NCBI GenBank assembly: GCA_050246595.1
Contig: JBFWVT010000002.1
Span: forward strand, 121,039-185,038
Length of the DNA: 64,000 nucleotides
Origin: DATARH01 sp050246595
Lineage (GTDB): Bacteria; Pseudomonadota; Alphaproteobacteria; ATCC43930; CGMCC-115725
Reading direction: 5' to 3'
Under the pieces are notes generated by a model. It searched no databases. It was not told where the DNA came from and was given only the letters and a program-made list of their open reading frames with translations. Of the stretch, positions 50,027 to 57,794 are shown in pieces (position 1 is the first letter of the stretch; each line of letters begins with the position of its first letter). The position numbers and the translations under genes were made by a program.

Positions 50027-50196
50027 ACCGGCTCCCGGCGGGTCTTCCCGATCAGTGCGGCCCAGGCCATGACTTCCCAACCCCCCGGCTGGCGCTTCCA
50101 CAGCTTTCGGCCACCGGCTACACTGTAGAAGCGCATAGCCGCGGTCATGTCGTAGAACCCTCGGCAACCGCCGTCGTATTCGACTGCCCAATTCAT
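50023..50196 (-). CDS. 57-residue protein with MNWAVEYD start (duplicate A)
   Basis: A short gene coupled at both ends by ATGA overlaps. It encodes MNWAVEYDGGCRGFYDMTAA, then AMRFYSVAGGRKLWKRQPGG and a short tail. The shared MNWAVxY...FxDMxAAxxFY...LWK pattern marks it as a paralogue of the next gene. It carries palindrome copy 8. Confidence 0.6.
   Translation of the reverse strand: MNWAVEYDGGCRGFYDMTAAMRFYSVAGGRKLWKRQPGGWEVMAWAALIGKTRREPV
50118..50128. repeat. Palindrome CTACACTGTAG (copy 8), coding
   Basis: Minus-strand codons TAC AGT GTA (Tyr-Ser-Val) in the 57-residue gene. Confidence 0.85.
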
Positions 50197-50780
50197 GCCG
50201 CGCGCAACTCCTTCAGCTCTTTCAGGAAGTCTGGCCGCTGTTCCTGCGGGATTTCGGTCATGCTCTTGCCGACAACCCCGGTGTATTTGTGGGTCAAGCC
50301 ATGTATCGCCGTCACCGGCACCTTGCGCTCGACCGCTTGCGCCGCGGCAACCCGAAGGTCAACATCGGTAATCACGGCCGGTGTGACTGGGGCCGGTTCG
50401 GGCGCCGTGATCGCCAAGGGGTCAGACGCCTCGACGTGGGTGGCGGTAGCAGGCGGGGCAGACGATGGGGCCGCCGTCTCGGCCGCAGTGGGCGCGGGGA
50501 CAGAAATAGGGTCCGGTTGCGGTGCCGCCGCGGCCTCCTTTTTGTCCTGTCCCGCGATCCGCTTCGGGGTTTCCACCTTGGCCGTATTCACCGGAGCAGC
50601 CAGGCCAAGCCGGCGGTGTACCTCGGCAACCGCGATGTCGTACACCGTGGAGATCACCGTTGCCGGGTCCGAACCTTCCTCGACCGCAAAGGAAAGCGTC
50701 ACCTTCGCCGATTTGTTCTCGTAGTCAGCCGGCTTCACCGTGCGGCCGTACTCGATAGTGCCATTTGTAACTAGGATCAT
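50193..50780 (-). CDS. Phage protein with Pro/Ala-rich linker, unknown
   Basis: A 195-residue protein with an N-terminal domain (TNGTIEYGRTVKPADYENKS... to about 62), a long Ala/Pro-rich linker (about 75-135), and a C-terminal helical domain (VDLRVAAAQAVERKVPVTAI). It is translationally coupled to the helicase (TAATG). The two-domain, linker-joined plan suggests a replication or recombination accessory protein. Confidence 0.6.
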   Translation of the reverse strand: MILVTNGTIEYGRTVKPADYENKSAKVTLSFAVEEGSDPATVISTVYDIAVAEVHRRLGLAAPVNTAKVETPKRIAGQDKKEAAAAPQPDPISVPAPTAAETAAPSSAPPATATHVEASDPLAITAPEPAPVTPAVITDVDLRVAAAQAVERKVPVTAIHGLTHKYTGVVGKSMTEIPQEQRPDFLKELKELRAA

Positions 50781-52435
50781 TAAGCTACTCTCCTATCTAG
50801 TGCTCGGTATAGGGTATGTCCCTTCCGAAGCGACGACGCAAGAACTTTCTCACTTAACGAACCGGGGGCGACAAAGAAATCCGCTTGAACCCGTCCCTTT
50901 TGTCCGCCTCGGTCAAGTCTATCTACACATTGCTGATTATTGCCCGGAACCCAATCAGGCTCCGCAACAAGACAGTGTGTAGCAACGTGCTGCAAGCCAT
51001 CGGTGCCGGTGCCGAGAGACAGGACGTTCCCGATAATCACCTTGGCCGCCGGATCGGTGATGAATTTCTGCACCTTGGCATGTTTGCGCTTGGCACTGTC
51101 GGACCCATCCACCCGGATCACGCCGTGGGTGGACAGGCCACTACACAGGATGTCGAGAACCTGAGTGTGCCAGGCGAACACCACCAATTTTTCCTCGCCT
51201 CCGTCGATCAGCATCTTGATCCATTGGACGATTTGGGGCGCCATCGCGATCCCCATCTGCATCCGGGCCGTGGAAATCTGCCCCAGGATCACGGCATCGG
51301 CGCCGCTCAAATCCTCCGGGTCAATGTCCAGCATCCGTTCGGCCTGTAGAGCCGCCTTGACGGCATCGGTCTCCTCAACCCGGATCAAATCGTATTCCGG
51401 GAGCTGGAGCTGCGTCATTACGTCGCGCTTCAGGTGGCGCACCATGAAATACGACCGCAGCCGGTTTTGCAGCTCGGGCAGCCGACCAGTGCGCTCGTCT
51501 ACGAACACCTTGCCGCTGGCGCTCCGGCCCTTTTGCGTCGGGTTGTAGCGGTCCATGAAATCATCCTGCCCCATCCAGTCGATCGCCTCATGACAGAGGG
51601 ACCGCGCCAGGGTGTAGGCTTCCGCCGGCCGGTTGGGGAGCGGCGTGCCGGTCAGGGCGATGATCTTTTTGCACTTCGACGCGATCGGCTCCGCAACTGG
51701 ATGGCGGGCACCCCCGAACAGGCTTTGCGTGCGCTTGGCGTCGATCGTCTTGGCGTAGTGGGCTTCATCCAAGATCAGCAAGTCGTACTCGGTCTTCGCC
51801 AAGGCCCGCCACAAAGCCGGGTTTCGTATCAAATCCCAGGAAATCACCGTCCAAGCCGCGGTGTCATGGACCCCGTACCGAGACGACGTGATCGCGTAGA
51901 CCAGGGAATTGGGCACCTGATAGGTCAACCCCATCGTGCTCCATTCCTTGATGCGCTCAATCCATTGGAACCGGATCGCGGCCGGGCAGACCACAAGCAC
52001 CCGCTTGGCCCGCATCTCGTTGGCGATGCCGATCGCGATCTCAGTCTTGCCCAACCCCGGTTCGTCGCCAATCAGCGCATTGGTTCGGCTCAGCGCATAG
52101 TCGGCCGAGGCCCGCTGAAACGGCCAGAGTTCCTTGTCGGGGGGCACGTCGATATGACGATCACTCGACGGCGCCCAGGACCGCTCGATCTGCTCTACAA
52201 TGTAGCCGAGCTGCGCCCGAGCGGCCGGGGTGGCAAACTCATGGAAGCTCGCCGCCGCAAACGGTTCGCGGGTGAACAGCACGGCTTCCCGAGGCGTCGT
52301 TGCCGGAGCCGACAGGTCAAGCCCGTACTCCCGCATCAATTCGGCAGGGTCGCCTTCCCCACGCGGCACATAGAGCACATAGGCCGGGCCGCCAAGAGCG
52401 TTCGGGTTGAAATCCAATTTCATGAGCTTTCCCAT
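50780..52435 (-). CDS. SNF2-family DNA helicase/translocase
   Basis: A 551-residue superfamily 2 protein with motif I GDEPGLGKTEIAIG, motif II LILDEAHYAK, motif III ALTGTPLPNRP, motif V region GNVLSLGTGTDGLQHV and motif VI QCVDRLDRGGQKG. Phage SNF2 proteins of this size remodel replication forks with the adjacent nuclease. The ATG at 52435 or the one at 52423 could be the start; the promoter-like sequence ending at 52433 favours the later one. Palindrome copy 9 lies inside. Confidence 0.88.
   Translation of the reverse strand: MGKLMKLDFNPNALGGPAYVLYVPRGEGDPAELMREYGLDLSAPATTPREAVLFTREPFAAASFHEFATPAARAQLGYIVEQIERSWAPSSDRHIDVPPDKELWPFQRASADYALSRTNALIGDEPGLGKTEIAIGIANEMRAKRVLVVCPAAIRFQWIERIKEWSTMGLTYQVPNSLVYAITSSRYGVHDTAAWTVISWDLIRNPALWRALAKTEYDLLILDEAHYAKTIDAKRTQSLFGGARHPVAEPIASKCKKIIALTGTPLPNRPAEAYTLARSLCHEAIDWMGQDDFMDRYNPTQKGRSASGKVFVDERTGRLPELQNRLRSYFMVRHLKRDVMTQLQLPEYDLIRVEETDAVKAALQAERMLDIDPEDLSGADAVILGQISTARMQMGIAMAPQIVQWIKMLIDGGEEKLVVFAWHTQVLDILCSGLSTHGVIRVDGSDSAKRKHAKVQKFITDPAAKVIIGNVLSLGTGTDGLQHVATHCLVAEPDWVPGNNQQCVDRLDRGGQKGRVQADFFVAPGSLSEKVLASSLRKGHTLYRALDRRVA
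52195..52205. repeat. Palindrome CTACAATGTAG (copy 9), coding
   Basis: Minus-strand codons TAC ATT GTA (Tyr-Ile-Val) in the SNF2 helicase gene. Confidence 0.85.
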
Positions 52436-52461
52436 CTATCCCGTACAGGCTCCCGTGTCAA
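52433..52461 (-). promoter_or_regulatory. Candidate promoter of the replication operon
   Basis: Minus-strand TTGACA (52461-52456), 17-bp spacer containing GAGCCTGTACGGGA, then TAGATG. The predicted start of transcription is at about 52426, almost on the alternative start codon at 52423. Confidence 0.35.
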
Positions 52462-52571
52462 CCGACAATCATCCTAAACAGGAGCCTAAGACCGCCGCGC
52501 AAAGGGGGTGGACATCGCCTACGGAGTAGTCTATTTAAGCCCCCATGCACTGTCATATAGAGGGTCACATA

Positions 52572-53036
52572 ATGCCGCGCCCCCGGAAACACAGCGGCGA
52601 CACGCCATCCCGCACTACCTCGGTGGACTGGCCTCCCCTGACAACCGGAGAGCAGCCCCGTCATGGTGCGGTTGCCGGGCGAGGCGCCCCGTCGCGGATC
52701 ACCGAGGTAAAGGCCAAAAAGAAGCCTGCTTATCGGGAAATGACCGCGACCGAAAAGTGGCTAGACCGGCGGGACCGGGTTTTCCGCGTCCTTCCGACGC
52801 GCTTGAGCCTCCTCGACGAGCGTTTCAATCAGCTCATCAAGGCTGCCGACCGTGAGCGATACGAACTTACGGACGAAGAAGTCGAAATGATCGTTGGGCG
52901 CGTATGGGCTTGGGCAGAGGCGGTGGAAGATAGTTTCCACGCTCGCCAGGAAATCCAGCCGCGCAACCTGCCAACCGTCGTGCTTGACGACGACCTGACA
53001 CCGCCCCCGCCGCCGGGGCTTGAAGGAAGCTGGTAG
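52572..53036 (+). CDS. Unknown phage protein, divergent from the helicase
   Basis: A 154-residue protein: disordered basic N-terminus (PRPRKHSGDTPSRTTS), then a helical domain (VLPTRLSLLDERFNQLIKAA; DEEVEMIVGRVWAWAEAVED) and a Pro-rich acidic tail. The ATG at 52572 is preferred over 52545. Divergent transcription from the helicase promoter region suggests a regulator or an early protein, but no HTH is evident. Confidence 0.55.
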   Translation: MPRPRKHSGDTPSRTTSVDWPPLTTGEQPRHGAVAGRGAPSRITEVKAKKKPAYREMTATEKWLDRRDRVFRVLPTRLSLLDERFNQLIKAADRERYELTDEEVEMIVGRVWAWAEAVEDSFHARQEIQPRNLPTVVLDDDLTPPPPPGLEGSW

Positions 53037-53355
53037 CTGCTTGACAAATTCCCTACCCCTAGGGATAGGCTTGTCACTACCAAGGGCCGCATCCCACGGC
53101 GCTCCTCGCGGGCGTCGGCGGCTCTTGGGGGCGCCCCCCGGCGACTGATCCTCCCCGTGGGGTTGCTTTTTCTGTAAGGTCGGTTGACCATCCCGCCATC
53201 CCAACGGGCAAACGTTCATCCGGGTAACTCCCGTGATCTGTAACTGAGGGTAACGGTTTCCACTATAGGGTGTAATAGACTTCAATGCAAGAGGCATTCC
53301 GTGTTACCGTCGCAAAGCTGACGTGCAAACGAGTGGCGGAATAAAAGGATCAGAA
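53037..53355. other. Non-coding interval, 319 bp, promoter-like elements
   Basis: Contains TTGACA at 53041 with CCCTACCCCTAGGGATAGG following, a GGGGGCGCCCCC palindrome at 53127-53138, three GTAAC repeats at about 53220-53255, and TATAGGGTGTAATAG at about 53266-53280 just before the primase gene. Probably regulatory DNA for the primase gene. Confidence 0.45.
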
Positions 53356-55290
53356 GTGGAAAACTCACCGCGCCTGACTGCTGCGCTGGAATACGCTGCG
53401 CAAGGACTTAAGATATTCCCGTGCAGACCAGGAACTAAATTCCCGGCAATCAAAAATCCTTTTGGGAACGCGACGACTGATCCTGAGATTATCAGAAGTT
53501 GGTTCGGGACTTTCGGCGACTGCAACATTGCCTTTTGTCCCGAGGATAACGGGCGCGGCGTCGCTGACGTGGACATAAAGAACGGCAAGGAAGGTCTCGA
53601 CAACTGGCTTGCATTGCCGTTCGAGAAGCCGCCAACGCTGACGATCTCGACCCCGAGCGGCGGATTGCACTTCCATTACAAAGGGTCTTTGCCTCAAACT
53701 GTAGGAAAATTAGATAAACACGGCAAGCTGCAAGGGCTGGCTGTTGGCGTCGATACGCGCGGCCGGGGATCGCTGGCATTGTTGCCGCCGTCCATCACGC
53801 CGGAGGGCCAGTATCAAGAGCTGATCCCGATGGAGCCGGCCGAATTGCCGGCCTACCTGGCCGAATGGGACGCGGGAAGGGTCAAGCATCGCCGGCTGGA
53901 AGCGCCCGAAGGGTTCGAGCTGGATTTGCCGCTTAACGTTCAAAAGGCGTCCGACCGGCTGCGCGACTTGGCAAAAGCGGGTGACGTTGCGGTTGAAAAC
54001 CAGGGGGGCAACGACCGGACCTACAAGCTGGCCGTGGATGTTCTGGACTACGGTGTCAGCCCGTGGAAAGCGGTCGAGCTGATCTCCGAGCACTGGAACC
54101 CGCATTGCGACCCGCCATGGTCGGATGACGAATTGGGAACCTTTGTCGAAAATGCGCTTAAATACCGTCAGAATGAGGTCGGCTGCCGGGCCTACCCGGA
54201 TTATTCCAAGTACCTGGAAGGGGTGACGCAAAATCCCGGTCCTACAGAACAGTCTACACAGGAGCGCCGGAAACTTCGGCTGCTCGATCCGGTCGAGGCC
54301 GCCAACCGGCCACCGCTAGAATTTTGGGACACGCACCGGGCCAAGCCAATGCTGCCGAGGATGCCGGGCGGGTGTGCGTTGATCGCGTTCGGCGCCAGTG
54401 GTTCCCACAAAACCGGCGTGGTGCTCAAAGAGTTGGTCGACGCGATGCTCAATCGGGACGCGCGGGTGCTCTACATTGCAGCCGAGGGCGAGCACGGGAT
54501 CAGCACGGCCCGACTGCCGGCGCTTGTGAAGGCACGCGGGAAAACCCTTGAAGACATTCGGGACCGCTGGCGCATCCTGCCCGGCTCGCCCAATCTGCTG
54601 GACCCGGCCGAGCTTGCCGAGCTGATCGGGATGCTACAAGATTTCAAGCCAGCTTTGATCGCGGTCGACACATGGACCCGCTGCCTCGGCGCCGCCGATA
54701 TCAACTCCCCAACTGTCGGCACCCTGGCCGTGCAAGCCCTGGAAGTGCTGGGGGCGCAGTGGGATGCCACGGTGATCGGGATCACGCATCCCGGCAAAGA
54801 CATAGACAAGGGCGCAATCGGCTCCCGCCAGTTCCACAACCAAGCCTACGCCGAATGGATTATCACCTATGACGACGCCGGCACGATCAGCGTGCTTCTA
54901 AAAAAGATGAAAGATGGAGAGTTCGGTTTTACCACGCCGCTGCGGGTCAACACGGCCGGGGTACCTGTGGTTGTCGAGATGTCGCCCGATGAGCGAGCCG
55001 CCTATCTGCGTAACGCGCAACCCAGGCATGACGACATGGCAGACGCGGTTTGGCGGATCGTGTACCCAATGATACAGACCGGGGAAAAGGTCACGGCGAC
55101 TAATCGGGGATCAGGCTACGGCCCGAGGCTCATTGCAGCCGTGCTACGGGATCAGGGCTTCCCGAAGGCCGAAGAAAAAGACGCCGCAAGGGCGCTGGCT
55201 GTTCTACAAACGAGGGGCAAGCTGGCTGGTGGAGACGGCGACGGATACCAGTTCGGCCCCGCCGCCATCCCGCCGGACAGTCTACACTAA
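53356..55290 (+). CDS. Prim-pol primase fused to AAA/RepA-like helicase
   Basis: A 644-residue protein. Residues about 5-200 form an AEP-type primase-polymerase (LEYAAQGLKIFPCRPGTKFP, catalytic VADVDIKNGKEG, and ISTPSGGLHFHYKG). A RecA-like ATPase follows at about 350-560, with IAFGASGSHKTGVV as the Walker A variant and PALIAVDTWTRCLGA as Walker B. The C-terminal 80 residues look winged-helix. The GTG at 53356 has AAAGGAT upstream and puts the primase at the normal position. It should prime and unwind during phage replication. Confidence 0.85.
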   Translation: MENSPRLTAALEYAAQGLKIFPCRPGTKFPAIKNPFGNATTDPEIIRSWFGTFGDCNIAFCPEDNGRGVADVDIKNGKEGLDNWLALPFEKPPTLTISTPSGGLHFHYKGSLPQTVGKLDKHGKLQGLAVGVDTRGRGSLALLPPSITPEGQYQELIPMEPAELPAYLAEWDAGRVKHRRLEAPEGFELDLPLNVQKASDRLRDLAKAGDVAVENQGGNDRTYKLAVDVLDYGVSPWKAVELISEHWNPHCDPPWSDDELGTFVENALKYRQNEVGCRAYPDYSKYLEGVTQNPGPTEQSTQERRKLRLLDPVEAANRPPLEFWDTHRAKPMLPRMPGGCALIAFGASGSHKTGVVLKELVDAMLNRDARVLYIAAEGEHGISTARLPALVKARGKTLEDIRDRWRILPGSPNLLDPAELAELIGMLQDFKPALIAVDTWTRCLGAADINSPTVGTLAVQALEVLGAQWDATVIGITHPGKDIDKGAIGSRQFHNQAYAEWIITYDDAGTISVLLKKMKDGEFGFTTPLRVNTAGVPVVVEMSPDERAAYLRNAQPRHDDMADAVWRIVYPMIQTGEKVTATNRGSGYGPRLIAAVLRDQGFPKAEEKDAARALAVLQTRGKLAGGDGDGYQFGPAAIPPDSLH

Positions 55291-55640
55291 GGGGCGCCGT
55301 CTTCTGGCTTGAACCCCTGCTCGGCCAGGTTGTCGTTGATGATGCTGCTCAGCGTGCCGCAGTCGAGCCGGCCAGTCTCACCATTTAGCAGTTCGTGGAG
55401 GGCAAACCCCCAGCGCGCCCAAGCCGGCCCGAGCACGTAATCTTCGCCGATCGGGCTTTCAAACCGCTTCCGGTGCGCTTCCGCGTAATATACCCATGCG
55501 TGAATGGCACGGGCGATCTGCGTTTCAAGCTCCAGCTTTTCCGCAGATGTCATCATTCGGGATTGGCGCACCGCCAAGTTATGCCGTTCCTTCCAGCCGC
55601 TCGTATCGGGATGGTTCGGCGTCCAGTCGAGTGTCTTCAT
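55287..55640 (-). CDS. Unknown helical phage protein
   Basis: A 117-residue protein with TSAEKLELETQIARAIHAWV and AWARWGFALHELLNGETGRL helices. Its stop overlaps the primase stop on the other strand (convergent). It is the last gene of a minus-strand block. No family recognised. Confidence 0.55.
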   Translation of the reverse strand: MKTLDWTPNHPDTSGWKERHNLAVRQSRMMTSAEKLELETQIARAIHAWVYYAEAHRKRFESPIGEDYVLGPAWARWGFALHELLNGETGRLDCGTLSSIINDNLAEQGFKPEDGAP

Positions 55641-55657
55641 GGCTCCTAGCTCCTTTC

Positions 55658-55858
55658 CTACTCGTCGTCTTCCAGCCGGGCAAACCCAACCTGGTTGCCG
55701 TTCTCGTCCTTTAGTATAGCATCGGTTTCCCCTCGGGAAAGCCGCTCGGCGACGTAGCGCATCAAAACCGTGACCAATTCCGGTTCCGGGGAAAACTGCC
55801 CCGTGTGATCGTGAAACGCGTCGCTATCGCATTCGATCTCGATCTTGAATGTTGCCAT
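55658..55858 (-). CDS. Small acidic protein, unknown
   Basis: A 66-residue acidic protein (FKIEIECDSDAFHDHTGQFS; VLMRYVAERLSRGETDAILK). GGAGAACAAAAGTC precedes the ATG and palindrome copy 10 lies just upstream. The layout resembles small phage proteins of unknown function near control regions. Confidence 0.55.
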   Translation of the reverse strand: MATFKIEIECDSDAFHDHTGQFSPEPELVTVLMRYVAERLSRGETDAILKDENGNQVGFARLEDDE

Positions 55859-55875
55859 GACTTTTGTTCTCCTTC

Positions 55876-55886
55876 CTACAGTGTAG
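55876..55886. repeat. Palindrome CTACAGTGTAG (copy 10), intergenic
   Basis: Lies 18 bp upstream of the ATG at 55858, at the position of a promoter or leader, followed on the minus strand by GAAGGAGAAC, the ribosome site. Confidence 0.85.
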
Positions 55887-55951
55887 TCATCTTGGCCGGA
55901 GTTATCCCAGGTTAATCCCGAGTAGATGTCAACCGGCCGGTTTTAATGGAA

Positions 55952-56449
55952 TTACTCGGCGGGCACGCCTAACCGTGCATCGACCTCGGCACTGAGCGAA
56001 ACCAGCTCGTCACTCGTCAGCTTGTCGAGACTGGCAAGCAGCTTGTCCAACACCGATGCACGCTTTCGGGTGGGTTTGATGACCTCTCCGGTAAAGTACG
56101 GATCAGGGATCACTTCGCCGTCATGCTCGAAATGACCCGCCAATATGTCGGTTGCCGGGCCGGCTTCTCTTATGAGCCGGTTTATCGTGTCGGGGTGCCA
56201 AACCGTTGGTTCCCGCCACTCCACTTCACCCGTTATTCTGTGGTGTCGGTATGATGGATTTTTCTCCCGGTGCGCTTTCCAGACCCGCTCGGCGCCTATG
56301 GCGTTGCAGCACACCCGGCGGCCTTTGTCGAAATCATAGATCAACGATTTGGGACCATAGGCGCCGACCGACATGCGGCAAACCTCACCACCGGCAAACG
56401 TCGCCACATAAACGGGCGGCGGCCAGACATTTGAACGCCTAACTGCCAT
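55952..56449 (-). CDS. Unknown phage protein
   Basis: A 165-residue protein; the first half is beta-rich (PPPVYVATFAGGEVCRMSVG, FDKGRRVCCNAIGAERVWKA), the last 40 residues form a helix pair (VLDKLLASLDKLTSDELVSL). It has four to five nucleotides between its start and the stop of the preceding gene. No motif identified. Confidence 0.55.
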   Translation of the reverse strand: MAVRRSNVWPPPVYVATFAGGEVCRMSVGAYGPKSLIYDFDKGRRVCCNAIGAERVWKAHREKNPSYRHHRITGEVEWREPTVWHPDTINRLIREAGPATDILAGHFEHDGEVIPDPYFTGEVIKPTRKRASVLDKLLASLDKLTSDELVSLSAEVDARLGVPAE

Positions 56450-56453
56450 CTGC

Positions 56454-56810
56454 TCATTCCTTCTCTACAATGTAGAAGTCGCCTCCGTCCTTGCGCATCT
56501 TTCCCGACGCGACCAACGAGCCAAGCGCCGCATAGATCGACCGAACCGGCACGCCGAGAACTTGGGCCAGCCCCGGCACCATGTTCACAGTCACTCGCGG
56601 GCCGCTGACTTTCGCCAGGATGCGAGACCCGATCGACCCACCCTCCTGTGTAGGAGCCTCCACCGACGCCGCCGGCTTCTCGTCAGGTTCGGCCGTCGCG
56701 GAGAGCAGTTGCATCCTGGCCCATTGCGAGACGGACAGCCCAAGCTCAGCCGCTCGCGCAGACCATTTGATAAAATGCTTGTGATTAACCTCGAAACGTA
56801 TGGTGGACAT
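56454..56810 (-). CDS. Putative DNA-binding protein, candidate operator-binding regulator
   Basis: A 118-residue protein. The N-terminus (WSARAAELGLSVSQWARMQL) looks like a ribbon-helix-helix or accessory-type DNA-binding segment, and the C-terminal half (LAQVLGVPVRSIYAALGSLV, then ASGKMRKDGGDFYIVEK) like a winged helix. Both a palindrome (copy 11) and a CCTGTGTAGG motif (56645-56654) lie within its own gene, so autoregulation is conceivable. Start at 56810 by frame and the control region upstream. Confidence 0.5.
   Translation of the reverse strand: MSTIRFEVNHKHFIKWSARAAELGLSVSQWARMQLLSATAEPDEKPAASVEAPTQEGGSIGSRILAKVSGPRVTVNMVPGLAQVLGVPVRSIYAALGSLVASGKMRKDGGDFYIVEKE
56465..56475. repeat. 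Palindrome CTACAATGTAG (copy 11), coding
   Basis: Minus-strand codons TAC ATT GTA (Tyr-Ile-Val) at the C-terminus of the putative regulator. Confidence 0.85.
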
Positions 56811-56969
56811 TTCGGTACTCCCAGGTCAGTTTTGTTACATTCCGTACTGTCCGGTCCCGTGGCGTCCCGTCCCGTACCGAACTGTCCAAACTTGTACAGC
56901 GTCCTATAGGGGGGTGTCTATAGGCAATCATGCTTAACCTCAGGTTTTCTGCGGCTTTCAGGCCAGGGT

Positions 56970-56998
56970 TTGACAAAGCCCGAAAAACGTGCTAACTG
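56970..56998 (+). promoter_or_regulatory. Candidate promoter of an unidentified transcript
   Basis: TTGACA (56970-56975), 17-bp spacer, TAACTG (56993-56998). Transcription would begin at about 57005, just before the hairpin at 57014. Confidence 0.4.
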
Positions 56999-57013
56999 TT
57001 GGGCACCTTTTGA

Positions 57014-57039
57014 GGTGGCCCTGTTCAACAGGGTCCACC
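57014..57039 (+). other. Hairpin, possible ncRNA element
   Basis: GGTGG-CCCTG / CAGGG-(T)-CCACC, ten base pairs with one bulge and a TTCAA loop. Not followed by a T-run, so it is not a classical terminator. Confidence 0.4.
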
Positions 57040-57245
57040 AACTACAGGCCCCCTAAGTTACGCAACTAAGGCTTTCAGCCGGCTTACGCCTTGGCTTTGC
57101 GTTCGCGGGTCTTAGGACCGCTCCGCACCGCATTTCCCCCAGGTCAACAAAGCGGTCGATCTCAGGCGAACCCGATCCCGAACCGATGGCTTGATGACGA
57201 TGGCGAGCGGGGCCGGGCCGACCCTAAAGCCCCAAGCTGGCCGGG

Positions 57246-57280
57246 AGACCAAAAAGGATAGCCCCGGACTGTGCCGGGGC
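57246..57280 (-). terminator. Candidate minus-strand terminator
   Basis: A 7-bp GCCCCGG/CCGGGGC stem (57261-57280) is followed on the minus strand by TATCCTTTTTGG. It lies downstream of the minus-strand gene ending at 57335. Confidence 0.45.
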
Positions 57281-57334
57281 CTCTCAGGGAAATCCAACCG
57301 TTGACCCTACGGGATCAGGCCATTGTGTAGGCCC

Positions 57335-57595
57335 TTAGTATTCCTCCGGCAGTAGGATGGTAGTCACCGAACGGTCGGCCTCGGTTATGATCCAGACGGT
57401 CGCGCCGTCTACATTGTAGACAGACAGGATGCGGTCGCCGTTTTTCACCGCTTGGTTGTTGATCTCCCAATCCTCGGCGTCGACGTCACCCCAATCCCCA
57501 TTCCCATGGCGCATTGCCAGGAGACGCAAGATTGACGGATTGAAACGATTGGCGATGCTTCTAGTTGCAACGACGCGGCCAAGTTGAAACAGCAT
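57335..57595 (-). CDS. Plasmid/ICE-type conserved protein (GDWG...ITEADRSVTT family)
   Basis: An 86-residue protein with the pattern GNGDWGDVDAEDWEINNQAV, then DRILSVYNVDGATVWIITEA and DRSVTTILLPEEY. This small family is widespread on proteobacterial plasmids and integrative elements, where it has no established function and is sometimes mislabelled as a restriction-modification subunit. Its presence in a phage replication block is notable. Palindrome copy 12 lies in its coding sequence. Confidence 0.7.
   Translation of the reverse strand: MLFQLGRVVATRSIANRFNPSILRLLAMRHGNGDWGDVDAEDWEINNQAVKNGDRILSVYNVDGATVWIITEADRSVTTILLPEEY
57409..57419. repeat. Palindrome CTACATTGTAG (copy 12), coding
   Basis: Minus-strand codons TAC AAT GTA (Tyr-Asn-Val) in the plasmid-type gene. 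Confidence 0.85.
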
Positions 57596-57598
57596 CTC

Positions 57599-57778
57599 TC
57601 ATGCCTCCTTAACGGCAAGCGGTTCGCCGTACACTCTGCGGCCCGGCTGGCGAATATTCCTATGGGCGATCCTGCGTAGCGTTTTCCGCGTTTCGCGGTA
57701 CTCCTCCGCGTTGTCGAACTCTCGCAGGTCCGGTTCCGTCATGCCCGAACGGTACACGATAAGCACATAATGACGCAT
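57599..57778 (-). CDS. 59-residue basic protein
   Basis: An ATG at 57778 with AGGAGCCAGGAAG upstream encodes MRHYVLIVYRSGMTEPDLRE, then a helical basic part (EEYRETRKTLRRIAHRNIRQ) and GRRVYGEPLAVKEA. It ends 3 bp before the next start. Clearly translated by context; function unknown. Confidence 0.6.
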   Translation of the reverse strand: MRHYVLIVYRSGMTEPDLREFDNAEEYRETRKTLRRIAHRNIRQPGRRVYGEPLAVKEA

Positions 57779-57794
57779 CTTCCTGGCTCCTATG

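Larger units (their letters stand above)
56811..57334. other. Non-coding interval, 524 bp, possible structured RNA
   Basis: No supported gene on either strand. It contains CCTATAGG-type sequences (about 56903-56925), a plus-strand promoter-like TTGACA (56970), a hairpin at 57014-57039, a weaker CCTAAGTT/AACTAAGG dyad at about 57052-57070, and a GC hairpin at 57261-57280. The plus-strand promoter has no plus-strand gene downstream for 3.6 kb. Confidence 0.5.

Noticed and set aside
57112..57297. 61-codon minus-strand frame in the non-coding interval
   Set aside because: No ribosome site, Pro/Arg-rich shadow composition, and it spans the hairpin interpreted as a terminator.
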